Assembly: GCA_963281255.1 (NCBI GenBank)
Contig: OY725499.1
Location: 1,868,096 to 1,932,095 of the forward strand
Source of the DNA: Aphrocallistes beatrix
Lineage: Eukaryota > Porifera > Hexactinellida > Sceptrulophora > Aphrocallistidae
Direction: 5' to 3'
Length of the DNA stretch: 64,000 nucleotides
Shown here piece by piece: positions 11,881 through 21,700 of this stretch. Within the stretch, counting starts at the first letter, position 1; each line of letters begins with the position of its first letter. Under the pieces are notes generated by a model. It did not search any database. It had not been told where the DNA came from and worked only from the letters and a program-made list of their open reading frames with translations. Made by a program: the position numbers and the translations under genes.

Positions 11881-12875
11881 AATTGCATTATAATAGCCTG
11901 ATATTTTTTTTGGCTGTCAATAGAACTAAAGATTTTCAAACACAAAAGTTCCCTAATTTCATGCATTGTAAATGTAAGTGAGTAATGTTTAGATCCAAAT
12001 GTATTTGTATCATAAAATAATCGAATTTGATTGGTTAGCACAATTTGTCAAATAACTGAGTTATGGCACCACAAAGGAATGGGGGTTGGAAATTTTGGAA
12101 ATTTCCTTTGCAGGTTGTTGCTCGAAGTGAAGATTTTAACATCCCGTAAGCCCTCTTTGGTGACCTTTGTTTGTTTTTTTAGGAGAATAAGTAATTTAAC
12201 AAGTTCATAATTATACCAAAGAAAATTCACAATTTATTATGAGTGTCATCTTAAGTGGATTTATCGGCGATTCGAATTTACAGTTAACACTCAAAGACTA
12301 TACATCCTAAATAATAATAATTAAAATAGCAGAAAGAAGAGAATTATAATTGACTTATAAGCAACGAAAATAATATAATTTAGCGTTATCACAGTGCCGC
12401 AAAATGGTTGAAATGTGGAAATAGCCATTTTATTCAAATATATCATTAAATTTCAATCTTATATAGATCTTAGGCGAAAAATCACGTGGTGGGTATATAA
12501 TTTTGCTATCATGAAAATTAAAGGTCAATTTTGGTAAATTTATGGGTTTGTAAAAAATAATTTTTCGATTTGATTATATAATTTTGTGTAGAATGGTCTA
12601 CTTTGGCCTATCAAATGCACGCGAGAATATCTCAGAAATACATAGTCTTCAAAAGAAATTTTTCTTGTTAGACATGTACGAGATCTGGTGACATATTTGT
12701 GACAGGATCCCAGACCTTCCCACCGTTGTATAGATCAATCAAATCTCAAGAATGGGCCAAAATATGCACAGTTGGCGATATGTGTGCAAATTGTACTTTT
12801 CAAGAATTGTGTCATAAGTTTCCTTGCAGAGACAGTCGATTACTACCGTATTGATTTTCTGGCCACAGTTATAAA

Positions 12876-12978
12876 TACACTCGAACCTCTCTTATCCGGG
12901 CAGGGCCGGACCGGAGGGTGCCCGGATAACAGAATTTGCCCCGATATCGGAGGTCCGGATAAGAGAGGTTCGAGTGTA
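12876..12978. mobile_element. Short MITE with 24-bp perfect inverted ends
   Basis: TACACTCGAACCTCTCTTAT at the left is repeated inverted at the right, and the match continues for CCGG. The centre is GC-rich (GGGCCGGACC). The outer TA is the likely target duplication, which fits a Tc1/pogo-type mobiliser. 103 bp, no coding capacity. It lies inside the Transib-like element. Confidence 0.8.
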
Positions 12979-13407
12979 CGTAGAATTGCACAAATTATTA
13001 TACTGTATAAGGTTTCAATCACGTCATGGTGTTGACTGGGAAGAATTGTCAAAATCCAATTTGAAGTATAGATTTCGTAGTATAGATTCGTCTGGATTTC
13101 TCATTATTATACTGTTTTTATTATTGAGCGGAGTGAGCGAATTAACAATAATTATAATATTATTAAAAATAATTTATAGTATATCGTATGGAGTGTGACA
13201 GAAGATTGGATTCAAACACGCATTTATTGACTGGCATGGTCCAAAGAAATCAAACCTTTTGACTCCTTTATTCTATTGTAGTTTGGTATAGTGTATAATT
13301 GCATAGGATTATTTAATATTAACAAATGAATCCAAATTATTTATTCATGGTAACTGAATTTTGATAATTAGAGCAATAATTAATGGAATTCATGCTAATT
13401 TAATTTA

Positions 13408-13940
13408 GACAAGTGCGCTTCGCTTGCTTGCGCTGCGTGGCTGGCGGAGACTTTGTGTCCGCCGGAGGCGCCCTGTGGACGCCTGGAGTCACATTGATTA
13501 ATTATAAGGCAGAGAACATCTCTACACGCGTCTGTCCTACTGTTATAATCGATATCGAACAAAAAATCACCAAATTTGTCAATTTTTAAAATTTAGATGA
13601 GTAATGATGTCATAACAAAGTGATGAGTCATCATTTTTTGATGATAGTAGCATCATATGTGAGGCATGTTAGTATACAGGTTCCATTAAAATTTCAGCCT
13701 TCTATCTCCTATATGGCTGAGTTATGCTCGAATAACTGTATTGCTTAACATTTAAAAATGTGACAATGACGTCATAATTCCATGATGAGTCGACATTTTC
13801 GTCTGAGCTCAGAACTTAGCGGAGCCATAGCCAAAAGACTCCCACATGCCCAAAATCAGTTTTCTGTGCCTTTGAGTTTCTTTAATCAATTCGTTACAGA
13901 TATCAATCACAATCATCGAGTTTTAATAGTAAGGATTGAT
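13408..13940 (+). repeat. Family A repeat, near full length
   Basis: Head ACAAGTGCGCTTCGCTTGCT, then the GGCGGAGAC/GTGTCCGCC hairpin, GATTAATTATAAGGCAGAGA, the AGTGATGAGTCATCATTTTT block, a TGACGTCATAATTCC palindrome, then GACTCCCACATGCC and CAATTCGTTACAGATAT. It ends with CGAGTTTTAATAGTAAGGAT, the 3' terminal repeat seen on other copies. Confidence 0.85.
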
Positions 13941-14610
13941 TCTAGGTTTATTTTTTTAAGATTGAGGTCTCTGCGGCCCCATTTCTTATTTTCAATTTAA
14001 AGTATAATGTATATACTTACGAAAAAAACATTAAAAATGCTCGCGGAAGCATCTCAATTGAAAAATTCTTGCATTTTTCAAAAATCATTAATAATTTCGG
14101 ACACTTTAGACACTTGAGATCCATGTATTTCAAATAAAAAAATATTGGTTTCTTTAATTCCTGTAACAAATAAAGTGAATTTCAAATCATTATATTCAGT
14201 ACAACTACATAATTGGATATTATTTGTTTCAGAGTTATTTTCAAGAAAGATCATAACACTTGATTTCGAAAAAAATCGCCTTAAAAAAGTATGTTTTTCA
14301 AAATAGAGAAATCAAGATTTTTAAAAGCGTTTTATTTTTCGTAGGGATAATTCAATTCAATTTCGAATATAAATTCTGATAATTTACTAGATTGTAGCTA
14401 AATTGGCACTTCAAAATCACTTTAATTGAAACATCTTGGAAAAATCCTATTTCCACATGTTGCGGCACTGTGGTTATTACATATATTTTCCCTTCACCTG
14501 ATAATTTTATTCTCGTAATCTTTGAATCTAAATGAATATTAACAGTGTTTCGCTCTAAAAGTTATAATTACCGCAGATTTTTTTCTCACAATCCGAGATT
14601 AATAGATTAA

Positions 14611-15576
14611 ATGCAGACAGCACGAAGACAGGAAGTTGTCAAACTGATTTCTACGAGTGGATTACCGATGAAGGCTTTAGCTACTCAATGCAATGTTTCA
14701 TTGATGACGGCCTATAACGTAAAAACTAGGCTCTCAAAGGGGGCACAAATTGAACAAAAGCCAGAAGCTGGTCCAAAGTTCAAAATTACACAGTCACATA
14801 AGATTTCTCTCTCCCTGAGTGTTTAAAACAATCCGAAGATGTTTTGAGATCAATGGCTAACAACATGTTTCGCGAGGTCTCAGTATCTCACTTGAGACTG
14901 TCAGAAGAACCCTTTCCCGATTGGGATGTTCGAAGAAACCAGCCATCAGAGGACCCAACATCACACCAATACATGAAAAGGCGAGAGTTACATGGGCAAG
15001 AAAACATCGTAACATACATTGGCATAAAGTTATCTTCACTGATGAGTGCTCGATCTGGCTCCTAGGAGGGAGATTATACCTCTGGACCAGAAAAACCAAT
15101 GTTAAACGTCCCAAAGCATTCCCCTAAACTGCTCATCTGGGGGGAATCTCTGCACGTGGAGCCACACCAGTCATATCTTTAAGGAACAATTTAATTCCAA
15201 GATATATTGCGATGTTCTGAATGAATTTCTTATCGAAAACGCCGATACCTCATATCCAGATGGGTAGAAACTTCAGGAGGACAACTCCAATATCCACAGA
15301 TTCAAATTCTCAAGTGCCTACAATGACTTTCGTCAGATACGCAGGATGGACTGGCCTTCAAATAATATCCCAAACTTGAACCCAATTGAGAAATTATGGG
15401 GCGTCCTCAAATACCGAATTCAAATCAGGGTCCCTAAGACAATTAGAGATGTAGAACAGTTTATCAAAATGGAGTGGGAAGCCTTTGACCCTACTTTTAT
15501 GGACAACTTCACAGGATCGATGAAGAAGCGATGTGACTTGGTCATCGCTTCCCGTGGGAAAAAGATCAATTATTAA
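14611..15576 (+). pseudogene. Tc1-like transposase, broken
   Basis: Three pieces in changing frames make one Tc1/mariner transposase. Residues 1-70 are a helix-turn-helix DNA-binding region (RRQEVVKLISTSGLPMKALA). The middle has WARKHRNIHWHKVIFTDECS, with the first catalytic aspartate. The end has EDNSNIH with the second aspartate and DWPSNNIPNLNPIEKLW with the catalytic glutamate, about 35 residues later. Frames switch near 14830 and 15130-15300, so it cannot make an active enzyme. No inverted ends were found. It begins about 140 bp right of the Transib-like element. Confidence 0.8.
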
Positions 15577-15707
15577 TTCAAATTGGTTTTTATCATTAGC
15601 TTAGATAATGTGTATTAAGACTGAATAGTATCAACCATATTCACTTCTCAAATTACAATAATGGTATACTAATTGATTATAAATAATTATGTGACATACT
15701 GTATATA

Positions 15708-15757
15708 CATCGCTTGCTTCCGCTTCGGGGCTGGCGGACACTTTGTGTCCATCAGAG
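15708..15757 (+). repeat. Family A repeat, left part, split by the Ginger element
   Basis: CGCTTGCTTCCGCTTCGGGG and GGCGGACAC/GTGTCC, then the GAGGTGC at which the Ginger-type element inserted. The remainder resumes at 19650 with CCCTTTGGGCGTCTGAGCTC. The ancestral site can be read across the insertion. Confidence 0.75.
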
Positions 15758-15761
15758 GTGC

Positions 15762-15910
15762 TGTTTTGACAGAAAGTGTCCCCCCTACAAAATCTGTCCG
15801 GGGGGACAGATTCTGTCAAATATCCATGGTACATGTCAGAAACTGTCCCCCCTCATATATTTTATGATTTATCATTTTCAGTGAATCCTGTGTAAATCAC
15901 TGTTCTACAC
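15762..15910. repeat. Ginger left inverted repeat
   Basis: 149 bp beginning TGTTTTGACAGAAAGTGTCC, with several GGGGGGACAG/CTGTCCCCCC sub-repeats, ending CACTGTTCTACAC. It matches the right end inverted, except that it has lost one 18-bp GGGGGGACAGATTTTGCA-type unit. Confidence 0.85.
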
Positions 15911-15923
15911 GACGATGATGATG

Positions 15924-16074
15924 CACACTTCCGTGGTTAAGAAGACTTGTAATGTCATGGTTTATCACAGGTCAACTTCATTTTCAGTCAAATCATATCT
16001 ACGCGTAATCTTTCTACTACGAGTACATCCTTTTAAACAGATATTTGTTTAGAAATAAACATTGTTAGCTTTTG
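15924..16074. repeat. Direct repeat left of the USP-like frame (partner 16911-17058)
   Basis: Begins CACACTTCCGTGGTTAAGAA and ends ACATTGTTAGCTTTT. The partner copy 987 bp to the right is nearly identical, with a few substitutions and a 2-3 bp indel. Both copies are in the same orientation and bracket the peptidase-like frame, so a segmental duplication or a nested insertion is implied. Confidence 0.85.
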
Positions 16075-16417
16075 GCTGATGCCGTTCTAACAGCATCAAA
16101 TTTAAGTTTAGTAAAAACATCATGGACTGTTAACCGAATACGACTGGGACATTTTAAGGGAATTTGAAATTATAATAAAGCGGTAAAATTAGTCATTCCC
16201 CCTTAAGAATTTCTGTGTAATTTCGTTCAGGATCCTGATATCTAACGATCGTTACACTTTGACCTTCTTTTTAATGCTGTTTCCACCCAATCCATGTAAA
16301 TATTGCAGTTCTACATTTGTTTATTAAAAATCTTTACTGTAATAAACATCTACATACAGTCTATAGTCTAAGAACCTAATTAAGATGTATTAAGCCGATT
16401 CACTAAAGCACTATTAA

Positions 16418-16915
16418 CTAACAAGTTTGACTCACTAACACGTAAACTATGCAGTTTATCCGACCACGGGAAGTAACTTGGGTCAGCTTTTCTGAAATTT
16501 TCAGTTTTGGTTTTTCCATTCCATCGTATGTGTATAATAGATCATTGTATTTTATCTTCATATAAAAGTGTATCCCCAAGTGAATTGTGTAACCAAGGAG
16601 GGAGTAGTGTAGCTTCACATCTCTATGGGGTAGTATAATTTCATCTTCAATGAAACATTCACGAATTGTGCAAGTTTTAAGATGTCCTACCTCAAGAATT
16701 AAAAGTGGCGGTATCTGTAAGAATCCACTGGATAAACGTTCAATGTTAGCTTTTGGGTCTCTACATTTCAAACAATTATAACTTTGAGTTATTTGGTGCT
16801 CAATTGAAGTTTGGCAGTTGTCAATGAATGTTAATACTGACGTTAAATTCAACCTTTTCTCTGACTCACAGCAGCAACTCCAGCATTGAAACACGATCTT
16901 ATAACATCCGCACAC
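16418..16915 (-). CDS. USP/UCH-like ubiquitin peptidase fragment inside the Ginger element
   Basis: A 165-codon open frame on the strand opposite the transposase. The last 90 residues resemble the C-terminal half of a USP catalytic domain: GFLQIPPLLILEV, then LPHRDVKLHYSLLGYTIHLG, IHFYMKIKY (the H in GIHF matches the catalytic histidine of the HxGHY box), LLYTYDGM and INCIVYVLV. An upstream CLKC and a WSCCCES cluster suggest the zinc finger of such enzymes. The catalytic cysteine box is missing, so this is a partial exon or a truncated gene. The frame opens after a stop in the right-hand direct repeat, and the first codon is GTG, so no true start is visible. USPs remove ubiquitin from proteins; a role for the transposon is not shown. 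Family call moderate, function unknown. Confidence 0.5.
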   Translation of the reverse strand: MCGCYKIVFQCWSCCCESEKRLNLTSVLTFIDNCQTSIEHQITQSYNCLKCRDPKANIERLSSGFLQIPPLLILEVGHLKTCTIRECFIEDEIILPHRDVKLHYSLLGYTIHLGIHFYMKIKYNDLLYTYDGMEKPKLKISEKLTQVTSRGRINCIVYVLVSQTC

Positions 16916-17058
16916 TTACGTGGTTAAGAAGACTTGTAATGTCATGGTTTATCACAGGTCAACTTCTTTTTCAGTCAAATGATATCTACGTAATCTTTCT
17001 ACTACGAGTACATCCTTTTAAACAGATATTTGTTTAGAAATAAACATTGTTAGCTTTT
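16911..17058. repeat. Direct repeat right of the USP-like frame
   Basis: Partner of 15924-16074. Read on the minus strand it contains CCACGTAAGTGTG, a possible splice donor that the left copy has lost (CACGGAAGTG). Confidence 0.85.
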
Positions 17059-17264
17059 GTGTCCATATACTTGTAGATTTACAAAAACTTGCTTTAATGG
17101 TGCTGCTCACAACTGGAGTTAGTAAAAAGTGTTCATCATCAAATTTTGAGAAAATATCTTCACAATAAATAATACGCAAATACAAAGCACGATTATTGTA
17201 TCATCATTGATTTAAAAACGTCAATTCGAATGCTAGTCGCTATTTACATGTATGCGCGTATTCA

Positions 17265-17413
17265 TTCTAAAGTGACAGTTGAAATGCGTAATTGCGAGTG
17301 TGATTTAGTGTGTAATTCATTATGTCAGTTGCTATTGTTATACTGTATCTACGTATGTAAATACACTCATTCTAAAGTGACAGTTGAAATGCGTAATTGC
17401 GAGTGTGATTTGT
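17265..17413 (+). repeat. Short duplicated segment, 97-bp spacing
   Basis: CATTCTAAAGTGACAGTTGA AATGCGTAATTGCGAGTG occurs at about 17271 and again at 17368, with a third partial GAAGTGACAGTTG near 17428. It lies in the Ginger 5' region, upstream of the transposase start. Confidence 0.7.
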
Positions 17414-17555
17414 GTGTACATCATTATGAAGTGACAGTTGCTAATTGATTGATATAAATTCCTTGACATCTAAATTTACACATTAAATTTATATTTTTGC
17501 ATTCATTTTTTGCCGTTTGAACTTGATTAATTTAAATTTACAATTACATCCCTCG

Positions 17556-18970
17556 ATGGATCCTTTTGAGTATGAGTCAATTTCAGTCTATCTTTCATCC
17601 GAAAATTATCCACCTGGTTTCACCAAAGATCAAAAGAGAAATCTACGCAGAAAAGCTTCTAACTACAGCACATGGGAGGAAAATTAGTTAAACCTAGTAA
17701 AAATCAAAATTTATTCGTAATCAAGACCACCGAAGTTGAAGAGATACTTAAAGAAATACATGACAATTCTGGCCATCAATGTGCTCGATATTCTTATAGC
17801 ATTGGGAAAGACCGATACTTTTGGCCCTCCATGTTGAAAGATATCAACCACTATGTGCAAGCATGTGAACGCTGTCTAAGGAATCAGCCATGCTTGAAAA
17901 GTCCAACAACTCCCCTACAACCTCTTCCTGTTATAACCAAAGTATGGTTTCGAGTGGGCATGGACCTGACTGGTCCACTAATAGAATCAAATGGGTTCAA
18001 ATACATATTATCAGTTATCGATCATTTCACAAGATGGATTGAGACTCGCCCTCTTCGTTCAAAAGAAGCGACAGAAGTTGCAAAAGGTCTATTCTCTGTA
18101 TACTGTAGGCAAGGGGCGCCAGTTCAAATCATTAGCGACAATGGCACTGAGTTTACCAACAAATTGCATAAATCGCTACATGAAGCATATAATTGCAAAT
18201 TAATATTCTCGACTCCATACCACCCTCAAACTAATGGGCTCGTCGAATCATCACATAAGGCTCTAAAAAGATCTCTTGTCAAACATTTGGGTGAAAAGAA
18301 AGAGAATTGGAGTCAACACTTGGAAGAGATAACTTTTTCACTAAACATAAGACCTCGAGAAACAACTCACTTCTCAGCATTCGAATTGATGCACGGCTCT
18401 CGTAAACCTCGCCTTCCAATCCAGGCTGAGAATCTTTCCGCACTATATCCTGATGCTGGGACAGCACTGCTGGACGAGTGGGCTGGAGAAGACGAAGTTA
18501 ACAAACTGGTCGACTCTTTGCACGAAGTTGAACTACAAAACCAAAACATTGCTGGCGAATATCTCGCACACTCAAAAACGTTAATGAAGAAGCAGCATGA
18601 TAAAAAGTTACACCCAGTCACTCGTAATAAATTTGAAAAGGGAGATGAAGTGTTGATAGAAAATGTCTACAGAAAGAAAAAAGGAGGCAAACTAGCAGAT
18701 AGGTGGCTTGGCCCATATAATGTAGATAAAGTAAATACTACGAATGTCAGAATATGTCGAAACAAATCTATTCAGCGTGTGAAGATATCTAAAGCGAAGC
18801 TCTGGAAAAAAAGACCATTGGCAGATTCGAGTTCGCCTACTCGCAAACATCTACGTCTAGATTCGGAGAGTGAAAAAGAGGTTAATTCCGAATCAGAGGG
18901 ACAATTGGTTTCATCTCCTTTTACGGGACGAGAAGAAACAGTCCTTGATACATCAAATCTTCCTAAGTAA
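17556..18970 (+). CDS. Ginger transposase (gypsy-integrase-like), one frameshift near 17670
   Basis: An ATG at 17556 opens a 43-codon start (MDPFEYESISVYLSSENYPP, then KDQKRNLRRKA, typical of this family). The frame stops at TAG near 17686, but the protein continues one base off from 17672 (GGKLVKPSKNQN), so one nucleotide is missing or two are extra. Then come the HHCC zinc motif (EIHDNSGHQ, ACERC), the catalytic core with VGMDLTGP, ISDNGTEF and NGLVESSHKAL (35 residues between the second Asp and the Glu, DD35E), and a GPY/F motif (DRWLGPYNV). It should bind the inverted ends and insert the element. All catalytic residues are present; only the frameshift argues against activity, and it could be a sequencing error or a missed small intron. 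It stops at 18970 and overlaps the next frame. Confidence 0.85.
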
Positions 18971-19484
18971 AGAAGAAGTTCTCCAAGTAATTGTCTCATT
19001 GAAGGATAAAATAATCGATTCTATCAAATCTTGTACTCCATTATCTAAGCTACATTCTGAACTTCATAGTAGAAGTCATCTTTCTTTTCAAGAGATTCTA
19101 GATTGGAGACACGATCACTACCCTTTAATCAACAGTGCAATTGATGAAACGATGGATCTCGACACCACTCAGCAGATATGTGATATATTAACACAATTTT
19201 ATTTGGAAAGTTATGAGGTAAAGATCCCAGAATATCAGTATACTTCTCAAGATTTTGAATTTTCCACTAAATGGGCTAATGAAAGCATGAATTATTCGAC
19301 CAAAGTATTATTACCTGTAATCAAAGAACATCTCGTAAAACATTTCGGCCATGAAATACATCCGAAATCCAATTCAACACTTCCATTTCCCTTTCAAACA
19401 ACTCGGTGTCCAATTGAAGACATGTGTTTAACTTGGGGAGGTAACTGTGACGGAGTTGAATTAGTAAATACGTGTTCAGTGTAG
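18968..19484 (+). CDS. Unknown frame downstream of the Ginger transposase
   Basis: An open frame, overlapping the transposase end in another phase, continues to a TAG just inside the right inverted repeat. It encodes about 170 residues beginning near SKEEVLQVIVSLKDKIIDSI and ending CPIEDMCLTWGGNCDGVELV followed by NTCSV. The charged helical start and three late cysteines look like a real protein part, but no domain is recognised. It could be a C-terminal extension reached by splicing (CTAAGTAAAG at 18963 contains a possible donor) or frameshifting. An identical copy is at 26931-27447. Confidence 0.45.
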
Positions 19485-19645
19485 AACAGTGATTTACACA
19501 GGATTCACTGAAAATGATAAATCATAAAATATATGAGGGGGGACAGATTTTGCAGGGGGGACAGTTTCTGACATGTACCATGGATATTTGACAGAATCTG
19601 TCCCCCCGGACAGATTTTGTAGGGGGGACACTTTCTGTCAAAACA
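19479..19645. repeat. Ginger right inverted repeat
   Basis: 167 bp beginning GTGTAGAACAGTGATTTACA and ending TTCTGTCAAAACA. It pairs with 15762-15910. The short open frame from 19573 here is produced by the repeat and is not a gene. Confidence 0.85.
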
Positions 19646-19649
19646 GTGC

Positions 19650-19860
19650 CCTTTGGGCGTCTGAGCTCACACTGATTAATTATAAGGGATATAACATCAC
19701 CAAATATATGTGTCTTACTGCTATCATCGATATCAGTCGAAAAATATCAGAATTGATCAGCTTTCTGTGCCTGGCAGTTTCTTCAATCAATTCGTTACAG
19801 AGATATAGAATTGTATATATACACATACGTATAAACTATAGATTAAACGAACATTAATTG
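19650..19860 (+). repeat. Family A repeat, right part after the Ginger insertion
   Basis: Resumes the interrupted copy (CCCTTTGGGCGTCTGAGCTC, ATTAATTATAAGGGATATAA), has an internal deletion joining AAAAATATCAGAATTGATCA to GCTTTCTGTGCCTGGC, and ends with AACATTAATTGAGTTCTTATA, the 3' terminal repeat. Copy in the second block at 27613-27823. Confidence 0.75.
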
Positions 19861-19884
19861 AGTTCTTATAGCAAGGGTATATAT

Positions 19885-20985
19885 ATATATATCTGTAATG
19901 AATTGATTGAAAAAACTGCCAGGCACAGAAAGCAGATTTTTGGCATGTGGGAGTCTTTTGGTTATGGCTTCACTAAGTTTTCGACTATAACTCAGTCATT
20001 TTAGGTGATAGAAGGTTGAAATTTTAATAGATTGTGTATATTAATATTACAAGCGCGCTTCGCTTCGCTTGCTTGCGCTGCGCGGCTGGCGGACACTTCG
20101 TGTCCGCCGGAGGCTCCCTTCGGTCGCCTGGAGGTGACATTGGTTAATTATAAGGGAGATATCATCTCTAAATATGTCTATCTTAGTTTTAAAATCGATA
20201 TCACTCGAAAAAACACCAAATTTGTCAATTTTTATTAATTGTATTATAGCTTAATAGGAAGTAGCCTATTTGCTATCAAATGGGACTAAATTTGAATGTC
20301 TAGCTATCGTTGTTTTCAAGATATAGCCCCAACTGACCAAAACACGTTTCCATAGCAACACTGGAATGTAAGAACATTCCATGAAAAAATTCCAAATTTT
20401 TAGTATCAACACATTCACTTCTCAGTTCTATGCGAAAGACCTTAAATAAAAACACTTAGAAGTGCCCTTGAACGGCCTCTGAAAATCACTAAATTTGACC
20501 CAAATATAACCTGTTGCGCAACCATTTGATGGCTAATCTAAATTTTAACAACGGATATGGGTGCTTTGACACCATATTTATATATGCTGGTAATATATTC
20601 CTAAGCTCTATTGTGCTTTGTTAATGATTTAAGGCAGCTCATGTATTTCTTCAACCATCTTCTACTGCATCCCTAGTGCCAAATTCGCAAGTTACTCTGA
20701 GGCCTTATTACAGTAGGCTATGGATTCACATATTTTACATATGGTACAACTATCACCAAAAAATGATGGGTCATCATTCTGTCATGACGTCATCATCACG
20801 CACCAAAAAGTGAAAATTTAACAAATTTTGTGCTTTTTCGAGTGATACCGATTATATTAGTAAGACAGACGTATTTAGAGCTGTTACTTATTTACCTTAT
20901 AATTTATCAATGTGAGCCTAGACGTCCAAAGTATTCTTCTAGTGGACACAATGTGTCCGCCAGCAGCGCAAGCAAGTGAAGCGTG
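19885..20985 (-). repeat. Family A repeat interrupted by another family A head and family B
   Basis: A reverse-oriented copy begins at 19885 (AATGAATTGATTGAAAAAAC), breaks at TTAATAT near 20046, and resumes at about 20733 (TATGGTACAACTATCACC), ending in the head GTGTCCGCCAGCAGCGCAAG near 20985. Between lie a forward head (20047-20240) and a family B element (20313-20733). Duplicate at 27848-28948. Confidence 0.75.
20313..20733 (+). repeat. Family B dispersed repeat
   Basis: Shares TTTCAAGATATAGCCCCAAC, CCATAGCAACACTGGAATGT, TATATGCTGGTAATATATTC, CAACCATCTTCTACTGCATC and GAGGCCTTATTACAGTAGGC with 37928-38315 (+) and 41514-41917 (-). No open frame, no clear inverted ends. Duplicate at 28276-28696. 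Confidence 0.85.
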
Positions 20986-21101
20986 CTTGTATTTTAAGAA
21001 ATATTAACGATTTCTGCCTTGGTGCGTGGTGTTTAAAATTTTAAATTTAAATATTGGAGTATTATGAATATTTCAATTTTATATTATATTAAAACTAGAC
21101 A

Positions 21102-21419
21102 TACCGTATTGCTTCGAATAAGCGCCCGGGCGCTTATTTATTTCGTTCACCCTTTAGACCCGGCGCTTATTCAAGCCCCGGCGCTTATTTTTTTCATTCG
21201 CTATTTTGACCCGGCGCTCTTTTTTTTGTTTACTACATTGACTGGCACTTTTATTTTTGCCACAACTGAGAATGTTAGTTTTATTAAAAAAGGATAATGT
21301 AATGTTTCAAAAAGCACTTGTATCTATGCTAAAATGCCCCGGCCCTTATTCGAGCCCCTGCGCTTATTCGAGCCCCGGCGCTTATTCAAGCCCCGGCGCT
21401 TATTCAGGGAAATACGGTA
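21102..21419. mobile_element. MITE with CCGTATT ends and GCGCTTATTC repeats
   Basis: TA then CCGTATTGCTTCGAATAAGC at the left, and the inverse CTTATTCAGGGAAATACGG then TA at the right. Inside, GCCCCGGCGCTTATTC is repeated six to seven times, crowded near each end. About 318 bp with the TAs. Duplicate at 29065-29382. Confidence 0.7.
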
Positions 21420-21559
21420 TTCTTAGGTTAGATTGGTTTCTCAAGGTTAGTTTGGTTTCACAACTGAGAATGTATTCATCTCATATCAAGCTTGCAACCG
21501 AATGGTAAGTAGTATACCAGATACTATTTGACAAATATGATATTCGGTTGAGAACCGAA

Positions 21560-21700
21560 TATCAGGATTCGTATTTTGGGTGGAGTACCAAATATCAGTA
21601 TTCGTATTTGGTTTGAGTAACTGAATATATCAGCATTCGTATTCGGTTAAGGAACTATTCATGAATACTGATATTCAATTCCATCGGTTTCAACCTTGTT
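21560..21700. repeat. Degenerate short repeats based on ATATCAGNATTCGTATT
   Basis: GAATATCAGGATTCGTATTT, AAATATCAGTATTCGTATTT and TATATCAGCATTCGTATTCG follow one another, flanked by CGGTTGAGAACCGAATA. Likely an old simple array or the ends of a MITE. Duplicate at 29523-29663. From 21700 to 22215 nothing else is seen, apart from a lone family A terminal repeat (CCTTACTATTAAAACTCG) at 22191. Confidence 0.5.

Larger units (their letters stand above)
12390..14472. mobile_element. Non-autonomous element with CACAGTG ends and 5-bp target duplication (Transib/RAG-like)
   Basis: Left end CACAGTGCCGCAA at 12390; right end reads the same 13 bases inverted, finishing at 14472. GTTAT occurs immediately outside both ends (12385-12389 and 14473-14477). 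A second shared block, ATGTGGAAATAG, follows the first after 16 bases from the heptamer on the left but 7 on the right. Transib and RAG-type transposons are known for CACWRTG termini and 5-bp target duplications; hAT and P give 8 bp, Chapaev 3-4 bp. No transposase is encoded. The interior carries a pogo-like MITE (12876-12978) and a family A copy (13408-13940), so it is old enough to have been a target itself. Confidence 0.6.
15762..19645 (+). mobile_element. Ginger-type DNA transposon, 3.9 kb
   Basis: Bounded by long inverted repeats (15762-15910 and 19479-19645) whose outermost bases are TGTTTTGACAG. GTGC flanks both ends (15758-15761 and 19646-19649), a 4-bp target duplication. The only transposition gene is a gypsy-integrase-like transposase (17556-18970); there is no gag, protease, reverse transcriptase or direct LTR. 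That combination defines Ginger elements, cut-and-paste transposons whose transposase descends from, or shares ancestry with, gypsy integrase. Cargo includes a USP-like fragment (16418-16915, minus strand) and a downstream unknown frame (18968-19484). It sits inside a family A repeat. Confidence 0.8.

Noticed and set aside
12843..13052. Frames across 12772-13052 on both strands
   Set aside because: They are created by the inverted GC-rich ends of the 103-bp MITE.
15762..19645. LTR retrotransposon of the gypsy type
   Set aside because: The terminal repeats are inverted, not direct, and there is no reverse transcriptase, protease or gag; the integrase-like gene alone fits a Ginger element.
19573..19857. 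94-codon frame beginning in the Ginger right inverted repeat (duplicate at 27536-27820)
   Set aside because: It is made of inverted-repeat and family A sequence, and a related frame appears in the opposite repeat at 15631-15834; no protein signal.
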